A stretch of 15,538 bases of DNA, from NCBI GenBank assembly GCA_017431185.1, contig JAFRLP010000342.1, positions 1 to 15,538 of the forward strand, written 5' to 3'. A program made the position numbers and the translations under genes. The notes beneath the pieces were generated by a model, which saw only the letters and a program-made list of their open reading frames with translations, was not told the origin of the DNA and ran no database searches. Below are positions 1-9,174 of the stretch, one piece after another. The stretch is from Victivallales bacterium. GTDB taxonomy: Bacteria; Verrucomicrobiota; Lentisphaeria; Oligosphaerales; Oligosphaeraceae. How positions within the stretch are numbered: the first letter of the stretch is position 1; each line of letters starts with the position of its first letter.

Positions 1-2138
1 GATGATTCGGTCAGCGGCTCATCACAGATTTCTGGAAGCACGGCCCCCGTTTCCGTATTGATGACGGCGCGCCAAAGTTTGTTCAGGAAACGGTTGACCC
101 CCTCCACGCCTTCCGTGTTCCAGGGCTTCACCTCCGAGAGCGGTCCCATGAACATCTCATAGAGACGGAAGGAGTCCGCGCCGTAACGGCGGATGATGTC
201 ATCGGGATTGACCACATTGCGGAGCGACTTGGACATTTTGGCGGGCAGACTGGTGAGTTCCTCACCTGTCTCCTTGTGGAAGAACTTGCCGTCCCTGGCT
301 TCAACCAAATCGTTGGGGATGAGCACCCCGCGGGAGTCCTTGTAGGAGATGCCAAGAATCATGCCCTGGTGGATGAGACGTTTCCACGGCTCCGGGGTGG
401 AGACCAGGCCCAGGTCAAAGAGCACCTTGTGCCAGAACCGCGAATAGAGCAGATGGAGGACGGCGTGCTCGGCTCCGCCCACGTACAGGTCAACTGGCAT
501 CCAGTACTTTTCCTTTTCGGGGTCCCAGCCGCACTGGTCATTATGCGGGTCGATGTAGCGCAGATAATACCAGCAGGAACCCGCCCACTGGGGCATGGTG
601 TTGGTTTCGCGCAAGCCCTCTTCGCCTGTCACGGGGTCTTTCCATTTCAGCCATTCCTTGGCACGTGCCAGCGGCGGCTCGCCCTCGGCTGTAGGTTTGT
701 AGTCCTCCATTTCAGGCAGGGTGACGGGCAGCTGGTCTTCGGGAACCAGGCGAACGGAACCATCCTTCATGTGCACCAGCGGGAAGGGCTCGCCCCAATA
801 GCGCTGACGGCTGAACAGCCAGTCACGGAGCTTGTAGTTGACCCTCTCGCGACCGAGGCCGCGGGACTCCAGCCATTGAGTCATCGCCTTCTTGGATTCG
901 GTGACGCGCATGCCATCCAGTTTGATTTCGTCATTGGCTGATTGGAAGAGCACGCCATCCCCAGTCCAGCAGACTTTGCCGGCAAGCACCTCTTCGCGGT
1001 TGACGCCGGCGGCGTCACACTCCTCTTGAGTAGGTGCGAGGATGCAGATGATGGGAAGACCGAATTTCGTGGCAAACGCGAAGTCGCGCGTGTCATGCGC
1101 GGGAACCGCCATGATGGCTCCTGTCCCGTAGGAGATGAGCACATAGTCAGAAATCCAGATGGGAATCTGACGGCCATCGACGGGGTTGATGGCGTAGGCC
1201 CCCGTGAACACACCTGTCTTCTCCTTGTTCTCATCCATGCGCGCCATGTCGGACTTGGTGCGGGTCTCCTGGATGTAGGCGTCGACGGCGGCCTTCTGCT
1301 CTGGCGTGGTAATCCGCTGAACCAGTTCATGCTCCGGGGCCAACACCATGTAGGTCGCTCCGAACAGCGTGTCAGGACGCGTGGTATAGACGGTTATCTC
1401 CTGGCCGCTTCCTGCGACTTTGAAGATGACCTCGGCGCCTGTGGAACGGCCAATCCAGTTGCGCTGCATCTCCTTGGTGCCCTCTGGCCAGTCCAGGTCA
1501 TCAATGCCCTTGAGCAGTTCCTCGGCGTACTTGGTGATTTTCAGGACCCACTGCCGAATGGGTTTGCGGATGACAGGGTAGTTGCCGACCTCGCTGCGTC
1601 CGTTGATCACCTCTTCATTGGCCAGAACCGTGCCCAGTTCGGGGCACCAGTTCACGGGCTGCTCTGACTCGTAGGCCAGACCCTGCTCGAACAGTTTGCT
1701 GAAAATCCACTGGGTCCACTTGTAGTATTTGGGGTCGGTGGTGTTGATTTCACGATCCCAGTCGAAACTGAAGCCGAAGGATTTCAGCTGACGCTTGAAG
1801 GTGGCGACGTTTTTGGCGGTGGTGACCGCAGGGTGTGTGCCAGTCTTGATGGCGTATTGTTCGGCGGGCAGGCCAAAGGCGTCCCAGCCCATGGTATGCA
1901 GAACGTTGAACCCGTTCATCCGCTTGAAACGGCACCAGATGTCCGTGGCGGTATAGCCTTCAGGATGGCCGACATGAAGACCCGCACCTGATGGATACGG
2001 GAACATGTCCAGCACAAACAGTTTCTTTCTGCTGTAATCGCAGTCAACTGCCTGGAAGGTCTTGTGCTCATCCCAATATTGCTGCCACTTGTGTTCGATT
2101 TCAGATGGGGTGTAGGTGTGTTGTGGAGTGTCAGACAT
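1..2138 (-). CDS. leuS: Leucyl-tRNA synthetase, C-terminus cut by window edge
   Basis: Class I aminoacyl-tRNA synthetase that charges tRNA-Leu with leucine in the cytoplasm. About 712 codons are visible with no stop, so the gene leaves the window at base 1; bacterial LeuS is usually 800-870 residues, so the end of the anticodon-binding part and the C-terminal domain are missing. Starting at MSDTPQHTY, the ATP-binding HIGH motif reads HVGH (residues 55-58). The CP1 editing domain shows the threonine-rich TTRPDTLFG starting at T252 and the [15 protein letters not shown] stretch with H348. The catalytic loop KMSKS is at 634-638. No Shine-Dalgarno is visible before the ATG at 2138. The gene is last in the visible cluster, 33 bases after the glycosyltransferase, so it is probably co-transcribed. 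Identity is certain from both signature motifs and the editing domain. Confidence 0.97.
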   Translation of the reverse strand, partial: MSDTPQHTYTPSEIEHKWQQYWDEHKTFQAVDCDYSRKKLFVLDMFPYPSGAGLHVGHPEGYTATDIWCRFKRMNGFNVLHTMGWDAFGLPAEQYAIKTGTHPAVTTAKNVATFKRQLKSFGFSFDWDREINTTDPKYYKWTQWIFSKLFEQGLAYESEQPVNWCPELGTVLANEEVINGRSEVGNYPVIRKPIRQWVLKITKYAEELLKGIDDLDWPEGTKEMQRNWIGRSTGAEVIFKVAGSGQEITVYTTRPDTLFGATYMVLAPEHELVQRITTPEQKAAVDAYIQETRTKSDMARMDENKEKTGVFTGAYAINPVDGRQIPIWISDYVLISYGTGAIMAVPAHDTRDFAFATKFGLPIICILAPTQEECDAAGVNREEVLAGKVCWTGDGVLFQSANDEIKLDGMRVTESKKAMTQWLESRGLGRERVNYKLRDWLFSRQRYWGEPFPLVHMKDGSVRLVPEDQLPVTLPEMEDYKPTAEGEPPLARAKEWLKWKDPVTGEEGLRETNTMPQWAGSCWYYLRYIDPHNDQCGWDPEKEKYWMPVDLYVGGAEHAVLHLLYSRFWHKVLFDLGLVSTPEPWKRLIHQGMILGISYKDSRGVLIPNDLVEARDGKFFHKETGEELTSLPAKMSKSLRNVVNPDDIIRRYGADSFRLYEMFMGPLSEVKPWNTEGVEGVNRFLNKLWRAVINTETGAVLPEICDEPLTES

Positions 2139-2171
2139 CGTTCGTGATTGTGTATTTCGGAGTGATTTGGC

Positions 2172-3329
2172 CTAAAGGCGTGACAGGTAATCCTGCTCCA
2201 GAGTGTCGGCCATGTGCCGCCATGCGAAGCGGGTCTTGACCAAAGTGCGTCCCGCTTCGCCCAGACGGTGGCGCAGGTCGCTGTCCTGAAGCAGGGTGAT
2301 GAGATGATGGGCGACCGTCGCCGTGTCTTTGGGAGGAGCCAGCAGGCCAGTCTGCCCGTCAAGCACGACTTCGGGAGTGCCATCCAATGGGTAGGCGACG
2401 ACAGGAACGCCACAGGCGAGCGCCTGCACGCAGGCGCGCGGGAGTCCTTCGCGGAGGGAGAGATGCGCCAGTATGTCCATCAAGGCGGTATAACGGCAGA
2501 CCTGGTTGGGGGGAATCAGGCCAGCGAACACGAAATTGCGTTCCACGCCAAGGGCGCGTGCGCGGGCTTCCAGTTCATCGCGGAGAATGCCGTCCCCCAC
2601 AAGCAGGAAACGCACATTGGGGCAGGCCCGCGCGATTTCGGGAGCCGCCTCAATCAGGACATCGTGCCCTTTGAAGGGAAAAAGTCGGGCAATGACTCCG
2701 ATGACGGGGGAATCGTCAGGTATGCCGAGAGTGGCGCGCAGTTCAGGTTCTGGCCTGGCGTTCAGGAAGGACTCCAGATCCATTCCGCTATAGACAACCT
2801 GGTACTTTTCGCGTGGCGCGATGCCCGCTTCGACACATTGGTCAATCATTGCCTGCGCCACGGCGTAGATTCTGTCGCATTTTCTGGCCGCCACGCTTTC
2901 GGCCCAGATGTAGAAGCGGTTGACCAACGCGTTCTGGTATTGGAAGAAGGGGTTGCCGTGGACGGTGTGCACCACCAGCGGCACGCCCTCTTTTCGGGCA
3001 GCCAGGCGCCCCACTATTCCAGCTTTGGATGCGTGGGTGTGAACCACGTCATAGCGATTCTCCCGAAAGATGCGCCGCAACGCCCGATACGCCTGCCAAT
3101 CCTTCCATGGATTGAGTTCACGGCACAGCGTCGGGACTTCGAGGATAGTCAGTCCAGCAGGACATCCCTGCTTGAGCAGTTCCCCCTCCGGTCCTGGGGA
3201 CGGGCCAGTGACCAGAGTGACGCGGTGACCATGCTCCAACAGACCTTGGCAGGTGAACAGTGTGTTCTCCTGGGCTCCGCCGACAATCATCCGAGTGATG
3301 ACATGGCAGATGTTGAGGTTCCTCGACAT
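2172..3329 (-). CDS. GT4-family glycosyltransferase (GT-B fold)
   Basis: 385-residue glycosyltransferase of the GT4 type, which moves a sugar from a nucleotide-sugar donor to an envelope or polysaccharide acceptor, normally at the inner face of the cytoplasmic membrane. The N-terminal Rossmann half begins with ICHVITRMIVGGAQ (residues 7-20), whose GGAQ loop is typical of GT4 acceptor sites, and continues with VVHTHASKAGIVGRLAA (from 95). The donor half has GVIARLFPFKGHDVLIEA (211-228), FLLVGDG (241-247) and REGLPRACVQALACGVPVV (293-311). The usual E-X7-E donor motif is E294 then Q302 instead of the second Glu, a change seen in some related transferases of the EGLPRxxxQAL type. It lies 21 bases after the upstream unknown gene and 33 before leuS. 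Position in an lpxK cluster suggests a role in lipopolysaccharide or another surface glycan; the sugar and acceptor cannot be read from sequence. Confidence 0.9.
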   Translation of the reverse strand: MSRNLNICHVITRMIVGGAQENTLFTCQGLLEHGHRVTLVTGPSPGPEGELLKQGCPAGLTILEVPTLCRELNPWKDWQAYRALRRIFRENRYDVVHTHASKAGIVGRLAARKEGVPLVVHTVHGNPFFQYQNALVNRFYIWAESVAARKCDRIYAVAQAMIDQCVEAGIAPREKYQVVYSGMDLESFLNARPEPELRATLGIPDDSPVIGVIARLFPFKGHDVLIEAAPEIARACPNVRFLLVGDGILRDELEARARALGVERNFVFAGLIPPNQVCRYTALMDILAHLSLREGLPRACVQALACGVPVVAYPLDGTPEVVLDGQTGLLAPPKDTATVAHHLITLLQDSDLRHRLGEAGRTLVKTRFAWRHMADTLEQDYLSRL

Positions 3330-3350
3330 AATGCGGCCAACGAACTGAAC

Positions 3351-5147
3351 TTAAATCTCGAAGATGCCGTTTTCGTCCTTGCCCAGAGTGCCTTCTGGTG
3401 TCTCGACATGGATGGTGATGCCCTCTTCCGTGATTTCGAAGTCTTGCAGGAAGACCAGTGCATTTTCGCGGGAATCGGAGGTGTATTTGTAGCAGCGGAT
3501 GAAGCCGCCTTCGGGGTTTTCCTGTTCCTCGACGCCCTGGGACTCGATATGGAGCAGCCGCAGTTTCTCCTCGTCTGGCAGTTCCAAGGCCACGTCCGGC
3601 TCCGTGCTGACTTTGAAATAGACCGCGTTGGGGAGTTCCGGCAGGACAGACGTGGCTTCGCGCCAGGCTGCATAATGGAAATTGGTGCCGCCGACAAAGC
3701 AGACGGCCCCCTCCTGGTGCGGATAGACGCCGACCTCCAAATCCTTGCTGTTGTGAAGCTGCCCCGAACCATCGGCGCGGATGTAGGAGAGGCGGGTGAG
3801 GGCGGCGGTGGCCTCCTTCTGGCTCGGGAACATATAGGCGACGTATTTGAAATGCTCGGGATCGGCATCCGCCTGCGCCCAGAATGCCTGTTGGAGTTCT
3901 CCCTCTCCCTGGAAGAACTTGGTGAACACCTCCTTTTCGCGCTTCTTCTTGATCTTGAAGATGAAGAACGCGCAGACCATGCCCAGCAGGACTAGGGCGC
4001 AGAGCACGCCGCCTGCAACGTAAAGCATCTTGTTGCTGCCGAGGGCTTCATCGGGCGGAGGCTCCATTGCCTCTGGCTGATTGGCCGCCTCCGCCTTCGC
4101 CGCCTTGGCGCGTTCGCGGGCCGCCTTGCGCTCGGCGGCTGCCGCAGCCGCCTCCTCTTCCGCCTTTTTCTTGGCGGCCAGCGCCTCTTGCCGTCTGGCC
4201 TCCTCGGCGGCGGCCTCCTCGGCGGCCAGGCGCTGCTGCTCCAGGACCTTTTCCGGATTCAGGCGCGTGTGGGCGGGAGCCAGGCGCGCCTGCAGCTCCA
4301 TGCTGTCGTATTGCGCGTCCACCGCCGCGACTTGGCGGGCCTTCTCGCGCAATTTCTGCTCCTCCAACTCCATCTCATATACGGCGCGCGCCTTGACAGC
4401 CATTTCCTCAAGCAAAGCCAATGGCGTGAGCCAGGCCTCGCCGCTGAAGGTGAAACCACGCTCCTCATTGGTGACGCTGCTCTTGTTCAGGGCCTCCTTC
4501 TGGTATTCTTCAGCGTGGTCACGGAGGAATTTCTCATGTCCCTTGGTGTTTTTCTCGGCGAGTTCCTCCATGAACTCTTTGCGCAGAATGGCGGTCCCAT
4601 CGGGGTCGAGTTTTTGGATTTCGGTCTCATTGTCCTTGATGCCGTCCATGTCGCGCAGACGGAAGCGGTATTTGCCGACCCGCACGAGACCGCCCTGGGT
4701 CCCCTGGTAGATGCCGGAGACCGTCTGCGCAGTGCGTGGATTGAACATAAAGCTGACCTTGATGCGTTCGCCTACCTTGTAGAGCGGGTATTTGTTTGCC
4801 GCCTGTTCGGTCAATTGCTCTTTCGTGTAGATGGGGAATTGGCGCGTCGCCTCCTGTTCCAGGGCGTCCTTCGCATTTTTCTGGCATTCCTCGAAAGAAA
4901 CGGGCACAGTGTCCGCCTTGTGGTTCAGTCCCTGCTTCTGGACAAAGGCGTCCACCACATTCCGGGCAGCCTGCTGGTCGGTAGCCTTCAAGCCATTTTT
5001 ACGGAAATAAAGCAGGCACTCCTCCTGGGCTGCCTGGCGGCGGGCGGCGGAAAGAGGGCCTTCTGGTACGGGAGCATCGTTTACTTGAGCCGTGACAACG
5101 GCGCTCAGGCCAATGGCCAGGGCAAGGATGGTCGTGCGCAATGTCAT
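3351..5147 (-). CDS. Unknown secreted/membrane-anchored coiled-coil protein
   Basis: 598 residues, not a family I can name with confidence. The start is placed at the ATG at 5147 (MTLRTTILALAIGLSAVV), because it gives a clean signal peptide with a VTA cleavage site near residue 20 and a purine-rich AGAGAGAA stretch lies just upstream; the frame stays open to 5273 but that would overlap lpxK. The mature N-terminal part (about 21-300) is charged and contains a compact beta-like stretch, YKVGERIKVSF to KYRFRLRDMDG (about 123-169). An Ala/Glu/Lys/Arg-rich coiled coil spans about 301-354, then one membrane helix (374-397, MLYVAGGVLCALVLLGMV) followed by IKKKREKE, which by the positive-inside rule puts the C-terminus in the cytoplasm. 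The cytoplasmic domain (about 405-598) has a stretch, YMFPSQKEATAALTRLSYI to WREATSV, that faintly resembles small domains attached to DnaJ-like proteins; I give this low weight. It sits 58 bases after lpxK and 21 before the glycosyltransferase, suggesting an envelope role. Confidence 0.8.
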   Translation of the reverse strand: MTLRTTILALAIGLSAVVTAQVNDAPVPEGPLSAARRQAAQEECLLYFRKNGLKATDQQAARNVVDAFVQKQGLNHKADTVPVSFEECQKNAKDALEQEATRQFPIYTKEQLTEQAANKYPLYKVGERIKVSFMFNPRTAQTVSGIYQGTQGGLVRVGKYRFRLRDMDGIKDNETEIQKLDPDGTAILRKEFMEELAEKNTKGHEKFLRDHAEEYQKEALNKSSVTNEERGFTFSGEAWLTPLALLEEMAVKARAVYEMELEEQKLREKARQVAAVDAQYDSMELQARLAPAHTRLNPEKVLEQQRLAAEEAAAEEARRQEALAAKKKAEEEAAAAAAERKAARERAKAAKAEAANQPEAMEPPPDEALGSNKMLYVAGGVLCALVLLGMVCAFFIFKIKKKREKEVFTKFFQGEGELQQAFWAQADADPEHFKYVAYMFPSQKEATAALTRLSYIRADGSGQLHNSKDLEVGVYPHQEGAVCFVGGTNFHYAAWREATSVLPELPNAVYFKVSTEPDVALELPDEEKLRLLHIESQGVEEQENPEGGFIRCYKYTSDSRENALVFLQDFEITEEGITIHVETPEGTLGKDENGIFEI

Positions 5148-5205
5148 GTGTGTTCTCTCTGATTCGGTCTTGGTGTGTTGAAAAGGAAACAATGACTGGA
5201 CGTCG

Positions 5206-6390
5206 CTAGCGCATGCAGATGCGCCGGATGCAGTCATCAAAATGCTCTTGTCCATGTAATATATTAATCTCAACTCTCAAAAATACAAATGGGATAGCCC
5301 CGAACTTTATATTTGGGATGCGCACAGCGTCTTTTTCCGTGGTCAGCAGAATCTCTGCGCCCGCCTCGGCGGCGTGTGCATGGAAATCCCGAATCTCGCT
5401 CTCCTTGTAGCGGTGATGGTCAACGAAGCGTTTGCGGTAAACGATGGTCGCCCCCAGCTGCTCCAGGTAGCGCTCGAAACTCTCTGGCACGGCGATTCCG
5501 CAGATGGCCGCCACTTTTTTGCCCCGAAGGGTTTCCAGCGGGCGTTGCGTGCCGTCCAGAAGGTCTTGCAGATGACGTGGCTCGTGGTTGCACTCGATGA
5601 CTGGCGCCTTGGGATTGTGGCGGTGAAGGAACGAGCGGAGCCGTTCCAGGTTGCGCTTTCCTGAGGATTTGGTGAGGAAAATGTAGTCCGCCCGTGTGAT
5701 GTCCTCGATGGGTTCGCGCAACAGGCCGACGGGAAGCATTTCATGGTTGTGGAAGGGATTGGTCGTGTCAACCAGCACGATGTTGATGCGTGGACGAAGG
5801 CGAAGATACTGGAAACCGTCATCCAGAAGCAGGGTGTCCACGCCATACCGGGAGATGGCGAACTGCCCGCCGTAAACGCGGTCTTTGTCCACGATGACCG
5901 CCACGCCCGTGCGCCCTTCCGTGGCCAGGAGGTTTCTGGCCAGCATGTATGGTTCGTCTCCCGCCTGCTGGGAGTCCAGCAGGACTTTGGAGCCGTCCGA
6001 GACCACTTTGGGCGGAAGCCGGTGCTCCTTGTGGAAAAGCGCCACCAGTTTTTCCCGCCAGGTACGGGGACGGCTGCGGTAGCCTCGACTGAGGATGGCA
6101 ATGCGCCTTCTTCTGGCCGCGAGCGTGCGCGCCAGCAGTTCCACCACCGGTGTCTTGCCAGTGCCACCCACTGTGAGGTTGCCGACGCTGACGACGAAAC
6201 TCCCCAGGTTCTGACGCCTCAGGACGGCATTGTCGTAGAGCATCATGCGCAGTTGCACGGCAAGGCGATAGGCGTGGGATAGGAAGAAGAGGAACGCTCG
6301 GTAGAGGCGGTCCCAGCGCGTGCAACTGCGCCCGTTGATGATTTCAACGGTGTATTGCTCGACTTTTTCAAGTTGGTCTCGCAGGGACAT
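5206..6390 (-). CDS. lpxK: Tetraacyldisaccharide 4'-kinase (lipid A synthesis)
   Basis: LpxK phosphorylates the 4' position of the tetraacylated disaccharide-1-phosphate precursor to make lipid IVA, the sixth step of lipid A synthesis, at the inner face of the cytoplasmic membrane. The 394-residue protein has the amphipathic or membrane N-terminal helix region (about 25-55), the family P-loop [14 protein letters not shown] (68-81), ILSRGYRSR (99-107), the GDE motif (144-146), LLDDGFQ (about 188-194; the commonly following His is Tyr), VDHH (323-326), which supplies the catalytic His of the family, and TTEKDAVR (350-357). Length is slightly above the usual 310-350; part of the excess is a basic insert, [14 protein letters not shown], after the P-loop region. 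The start at 6390 ([13 protein letters not shown]) is preferred over an in-frame ATG at 6462, whose added residues are not conserved-looking. No clear Shine-Dalgarno. It follows the aldolase by 139 bases and precedes an unknown gene by 58. Confidence 0.96.
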   Translation of the reverse strand: MSLRDQLEKVEQYTVEIINGRSCTRWDRLYRAFLFFLSHAYRLAVQLRMMLYDNAVLRRQNLGSFVVSVGNLTVGGTGKTPVVELLARTLAARRRRIAILSRGYRSRPRTWREKLVALFHKEHRLPPKVVSDGSKVLLDSQQAGDEPYMLARNLLATEGRTGVAVIVDKDRVYGGQFAISRYGVDTLLLDDGFQYLRLRPRINIVLVDTTNPFHNHEMLPVGLLREPIEDITRADYIFLTKSSGKRNLERLRSFLHRHNPKAPVIECNHEPRHLQDLLDGTQRPLETLRGKKVAAICGIAVPESFERYLEQLGATIVYRKRFVDHHRYKESEIRDFHAHAAEAGAEILLTTEKDAVRIPNIKFGAIPFVFLRVEINILHGQEHFDDCIRRICMR

Positions 6391-6452
6391 TTGAGAAGAG
6401 TGAACCGGAAGACGACACGCAATGGTTGGCGGGGAAAAGGGAGAAACACAAT

Positions 6453-6480
6453 AATGTACCACTTTCTCGCCTGTCTGCCA
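6453..6480 (-). promoter_or_regulatory. Possible internal promoter before lpxK
   Basis: On the minus strand a TGGCAG box (6475-6480) is followed after 16 bases by TACATT (6453-6458), preceded by TGG as in an extended -10 element. It lies in the 139-base gap upstream of lpxK, the widest gap of the cluster, and would give a leader of about 55 bases to the ATG at 6390. Each box matches the sigma70 consensus only partly (4 of 6 at -10), so this is a tentative call. Confidence 0.3.
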
Positions 6481-6529
6481 GTCGTTTCATCTGGAAAAAA
6501 GCACAAAAATGGAAGCGCTGGCTCCAGTG

Positions 6530-7288
6530 TTACCCTTTCATCCGGGCCAGTTGACGGAAGCCTGCGGCCATGCAGCCCCAGTCGCTGGTCCCTGCGAACC
6601 AGTTGACCCCACGCGCCTTCCAGCGCGGGAAATCGCCTGCGGCGGTTCCGAGGATTTTGCCTGCGGCCTTGACCTTGGCGCTGGCCTCATCCAGTATCTG
6701 GTTGAGTTTCGGGTCATCCATCTTGTTCAGGATGCCCATGCTGCCAGAGAGGTCGCATGGCCCGATGCAGATGCTGTCCACGCCTGGAACCTGAAGGATG
6801 TCATCCAAGGCGCTGACGGCGTCAATGTGCTCAATCTGGATGATGACCCAAGGCTCGCGCTGGCTTTCCGCCAGGTAGGTCCCGAAGTCGATGGCGCCGT
6901 AGCCAACGGCACGGCGCACCCCGCAGCCTCGAATGCCGACGGGCGGGTATTTGCAGGCCGCCACTGCCGCCTTGGCGGACTCCACGCTGCTGACCATGGG
7001 GATGATGACTCCCGCCGGGGCCATGTCCAGCACTGGCTTGATGAGGTTGCTGTCGTTGGAGCGCACACGCACCAGAGGTGCGGTTCCGCCTGCTCTCGCG
7101 GAGATGATCAGGTTCTTGATAGACTCCATGTTGAAGGCATTGTGCTCACTGTCTATCCAGATGAAATCCATCCCGCAGTAGCCGGCCAGTTCGGCGACGG
7201 TGGGGTCGGTCAGGCTGATGACGGCACCCACCGTCACTGCTCCTGATTCCATTTTCTCTTTCCATTCTTGCAGTCCACTGATGCTCAT
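6530..7288 (-). CDS. HpcH/HpaI-family class II aldolase
   Basis: 252-residue cytoplasmic enzyme of the HpcH/HpaI aldolase family, metal-dependent TIM-barrel enzymes that reversibly split 2-keto-3-deoxy acids into pyruvate and an aldehyde. The catalytic set is present: the base His in WIDSEHNAF (H49), the pyruvate-binding Arg in PLVRVR (R74), and the metal ligands Glu in IIQIEHIDA (E153) and Asp in IGPCDLSGSMG (D179). Length matches the family (about 250-270). The ATG at 7288 (MSISGLQEWKEKMESG) is chosen because it gives the usual N-terminal helix; an in-frame TTG at 7333 would overlap the preceding gene. The gene starts 31 bases after the six-TM protein gene. The substrate is unknown: 2-keto-3-deoxy-L-rhamnonate and 2,4-dihydroxyhept-2-ene-1,7-dioate aldolases share this fold and motif set. 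A rhamnosidase-like gene occurs elsewhere in the window but in a separate unit, so a rhamnose link is only a possibility. Confidence 0.92.
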   Translation of the reverse strand: MSISGLQEWKEKMESGAVTVGAVISLTDPTVAELAGYCGMDFIWIDSEHNAFNMESIKNLIISARAGGTAPLVRVRSNDSNLIKPVLDMAPAGVIIPMVSSVESAKAAVAACKYPPVGIRGCGVRRAVGYGAIDFGTYLAESQREPWVIIQIEHIDAVSALDDILQVPGVDSICIGPCDLSGSMGILNKMDDPKLNQILDEASAKVKAAGKILGTAAGDFPRWKARGVNWFAGTSDWGCMAAGFRQLARMKG

Positions 7289-7319
7289 GGCTTTTGCTGT
7301 GTTGGAGGCGGATGGTTGT

Positions 7320-9068
7320 TCAATGCGGGGCAACTGGAGTCCGGTGGCTCAGATGCCAGACGGGAAGTTGGAAAGGCAATGAAATCGGTGGCTTTTCCGA
7401 ACTCCCGCCCTGGATGCGGTAGGAGAGCGAATCTTGCTCCGCAATGTAGGAGAAGGGTTTTGCGGCAAAGGCGTCCTGAATGTCATTTGCGCCAGGGATT
7501 TGGTGGAACAGGGGGAGGTTTCCCTGATGCAGCAGCCGCCAGCGTTCCACGGAGCAGGCCAGCCAGGCCATTCGGCATTGCATTCTCAGGAGGGGGACTG
7601 CACTGCATAGCATGGCGTATTGGCCGAACTCCCTGACTGCGACTATATGATGGGACAGGGTGGCGGATGCCTGGGGCTGCTCTTTTGGCCGGAAATCCGG
7701 GTCGCAGAGATTCTGCTCCCGTTGCGGGAGCAACTGCAACTGGCGAAGATGCTCTTTGGCCAGCAGGAGACGCATAACCGCCTGGACATCTGGAGAAAAA
7801 GAGCCCTGATGCGGCGCCGGGGAGAAAAAGCGCATTTGATTGGAGAGAAGCTGTGCGCCGTCCAGGCGGATGGCTCTGGCTGCCGATTCACCGCATTGCC
7901 GTTCAAGCAGACGCAGTGTCGCCTGTTGTTTGGCCAGTTGGATGTCGTCTAGCAGGTCGGCCTCCAATAGGACGCGGAGCAGTTCCAGGCGGGAGAGCGT
8001 GAAGCGGATGGCCTGAATCTGCCCAGGGATATCATTGCCGGCTGGGATGCGGGCGAGACCATCCATCATGTCCAGATTTTTCAGGGCAGCCTGGGCGTTG
8101 CGTCGGTATAAGGCTAGGCGAAAGCGCACCTGGTACATCTTCTGCCAGTTGTCCAAAGACGTCTGGTAGGCATAGTTTTGCGGATGGAATTCGCCAAACA
8201 CCCGAAGTGGCTTGGGGGGAGGCTGCTGAAGGCAAAGCGTGTCACGCGCATCGAAGATGTCCTGCTGGCTTTGAAGCAGTTGCTCTGCTTCCCGTGCCTG
8301 CTCTGCGGAGAATGGGCCAGGCATGTCGGCGAGCCGCGCGAATGCCTCGTCTGCGGGAAGGAGCACGGCAAGGTGCGCGAAGAGCATCTCGTCCGGCCCT
8401 GTGGCAGGAGCATAGAAGGCTTTGGACTGCTCTGCGTCGCTGACCGGATAGTTGTGCAGGTCGTGAAGTCGCGTAATCAGGTGATAGGCCCGCTCCTTTG
8501 GGTTTCGTGTCCCCACAAGAATAAGGGTGTGGAAACAGAGCACAAGAATCGTGAAGAAAAGTAGCACGGTGCGAATGTGGGAGCCGGAGGAACTATTGGA
8601 GAGCGCGTTGAGAAAAGCGGCGCCCAGCAGGGCCAAAAGGATGGTGAGCATTCGCAGCGGCGTCAGCAGGCAGAAGGGGAGGCCATTCCAGGGGGTGCAG
8701 CCGTATGCGTAGAGTAGGCTTAATGGAAAGAATGCCAGCGCCAGACCTTTGGCCAGTTTGCCTCTGGTGCGCAATGGCGGCACGCAGGCCAGCGCAAAAA
8801 ACAGCCAGTCAACGCCAGGAATGAACTGGCTCAGAAAAAAGGGTGTTTTCCAAAAACGCCGTTGAGGCAGGCTGTCACGCCAGAGCATTTCGAGAAAATG
8901 CACGCTGGAGACAATCCGCACCAGCCACGCGCCCACCAGCGCCACCAGCACTGCCCAGGTTAGCAGCAGGTCGCATTTCCTGGAGGCGAGGAACAGGCAT
9001 GGCCATGCCGCGCTGATCAGCAGCAACACCAACCAGCTCCCAAGCAATCTGTCACGCCATTTTAGCAT
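7320..9068 (-). CDS. Unknown membrane protein, six TM plus large soluble domain
   Basis: 582 residues, not recognised. From the chosen ATG at 9068 (MLKWRDRLLGSWLVLLLIS) there are about six hydrophobic segments in the N-terminal third: roughly residues 8-28, 32-52, 80-98, 105-123, 132-154 and 166-186. The remaining 390 residues are soluble, largely helical and rich in Leu, Gln, Ala and Arg, with stretches such as AEQAREAEQLLQSQQDIF and LDLARI-like helices that suggest a helical-repeat or coiled scaffold. No catalytic motif is visible. Topology is uncertain, because positively charged loops occur on both sides by simple counting. An in-frame start at 9125 exists but would run towards the hairpin at 9120-9156 and adds a less convincing N-terminus. 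It is the first gene of the cluster leading to lpxK and leuS; the stop lies 31 bases from the aldolase start. An envelope role is inferred from context only. Confidence 0.75.
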   Translation of the reverse strand: MLKWRDRLLGSWLVLLLISAAWPCLFLASRKCDLLLTWAVLVALVGAWLVRIVSSVHFLEMLWRDSLPQRRFWKTPFFLSQFIPGVDWLFFALACVPPLRTRGKLAKGLALAFFPLSLLYAYGCTPWNGLPFCLLTPLRMLTILLALLGAAFLNALSNSSSGSHIRTVLLFFTILVLCFHTLILVGTRNPKERAYHLITRLHDLHNYPVSDAEQSKAFYAPATGPDEMLFAHLAVLLPADEAFARLADMPGPFSAEQAREAEQLLQSQQDIFDARDTLCLQQPPPKPLRVFGEFHPQNYAYQTSLDNWQKMYQVRFRLALYRRNAQAALKNLDMMDGLARIPAGNDIPGQIQAIRFTLSRLELLRVLLEADLLDDIQLAKQQATLRLLERQCGESAARAIRLDGAQLLSNQMRFFSPAPHQGSFSPDVQAVMRLLLAKEHLRQLQLLPQREQNLCDPDFRPKEQPQASATLSHHIVAVREFGQYAMLCSAVPLLRMQCRMAWLACSVERWRLLHQGNLPLFHQIPGANDIQDAFAAKPFSYIAEQDSLSYRIQGGSSEKPPISLPFQLPVWHLSHRTPVAPH

Positions 9069-9087
9069 CGAAATAGATGAAAGGATT

Positions 9088-9115
9088 TTTAGAATGCACT
9101 GGAAATACTTTGCAA
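9088..9115 (-). promoter_or_regulatory. Possible promoter of the lpxK-leuS cluster
   Basis: On the minus strand TTGCAA (9110-9115) is separated by 16 bases from TCTAAA (9088-9093). This is a fair sigma70-like pair just upstream of the first cluster gene (ATG at 9068) and downstream of the hairpin at 9120-9156, which is where a promoter is expected. The leader would be only about a dozen bases, which fits the absence of a Shine-Dalgarno there. Sequence match is moderate. Confidence 0.35.
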
Positions 9116-9119
9116 GGAC

Positions 9120-9156
9120 ACCCAACGGAGGCAGGTGCGCATGCCTTCCGTTGGGT
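9120..9156 (-). terminator. Strong hairpin after the secreted-protein gene
   Basis: ACCCAACGGA (9120-9129) pairs perfectly with TCCGTTGGGT (9147-9156), and GGCA (9130-9133) with TGCC (9142-9145), leaving one bulged base and an 8-base loop. It sits 18 bases downstream of the stop at 9175 of the minus-strand secreted-protein gene, so it probably ends that transcript. On the minus strand no T-run follows the stem; the T-run (TTTTT) is on the other side, so it would be canonical only for plus-strand transcription. It could instead be a 3' stabilising hairpin. Confidence 0.55.
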
Positions 9157-9174
9157 AAGTGTTTTTAGAGGCGG

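Noticed and set aside
2980..3020. E-X7-E loss in the glycosyltransferase as a sign of inactivation
   Set aside because: The Gln replacement at Q302 is known in related GT4 enzymes of the EGLPRxxxQAL type and the rest of the fold is intact, so it is not evidence of decay.
2214..3995. 593-residue open frame on the plus strand
   Set aside because: It lies antisense to the glycosyltransferase and the unknown coiled-coil gene, both with clear features. The long opening follows from the codon bias of the real genes; no domain or signal is visible in it.
5148..5273. N-terminal extension of the coiled-coil protein
   Set aside because: It would overlap the end of lpxK and bury the signal peptide; the ATG at 5147 gives a clean signal sequence.
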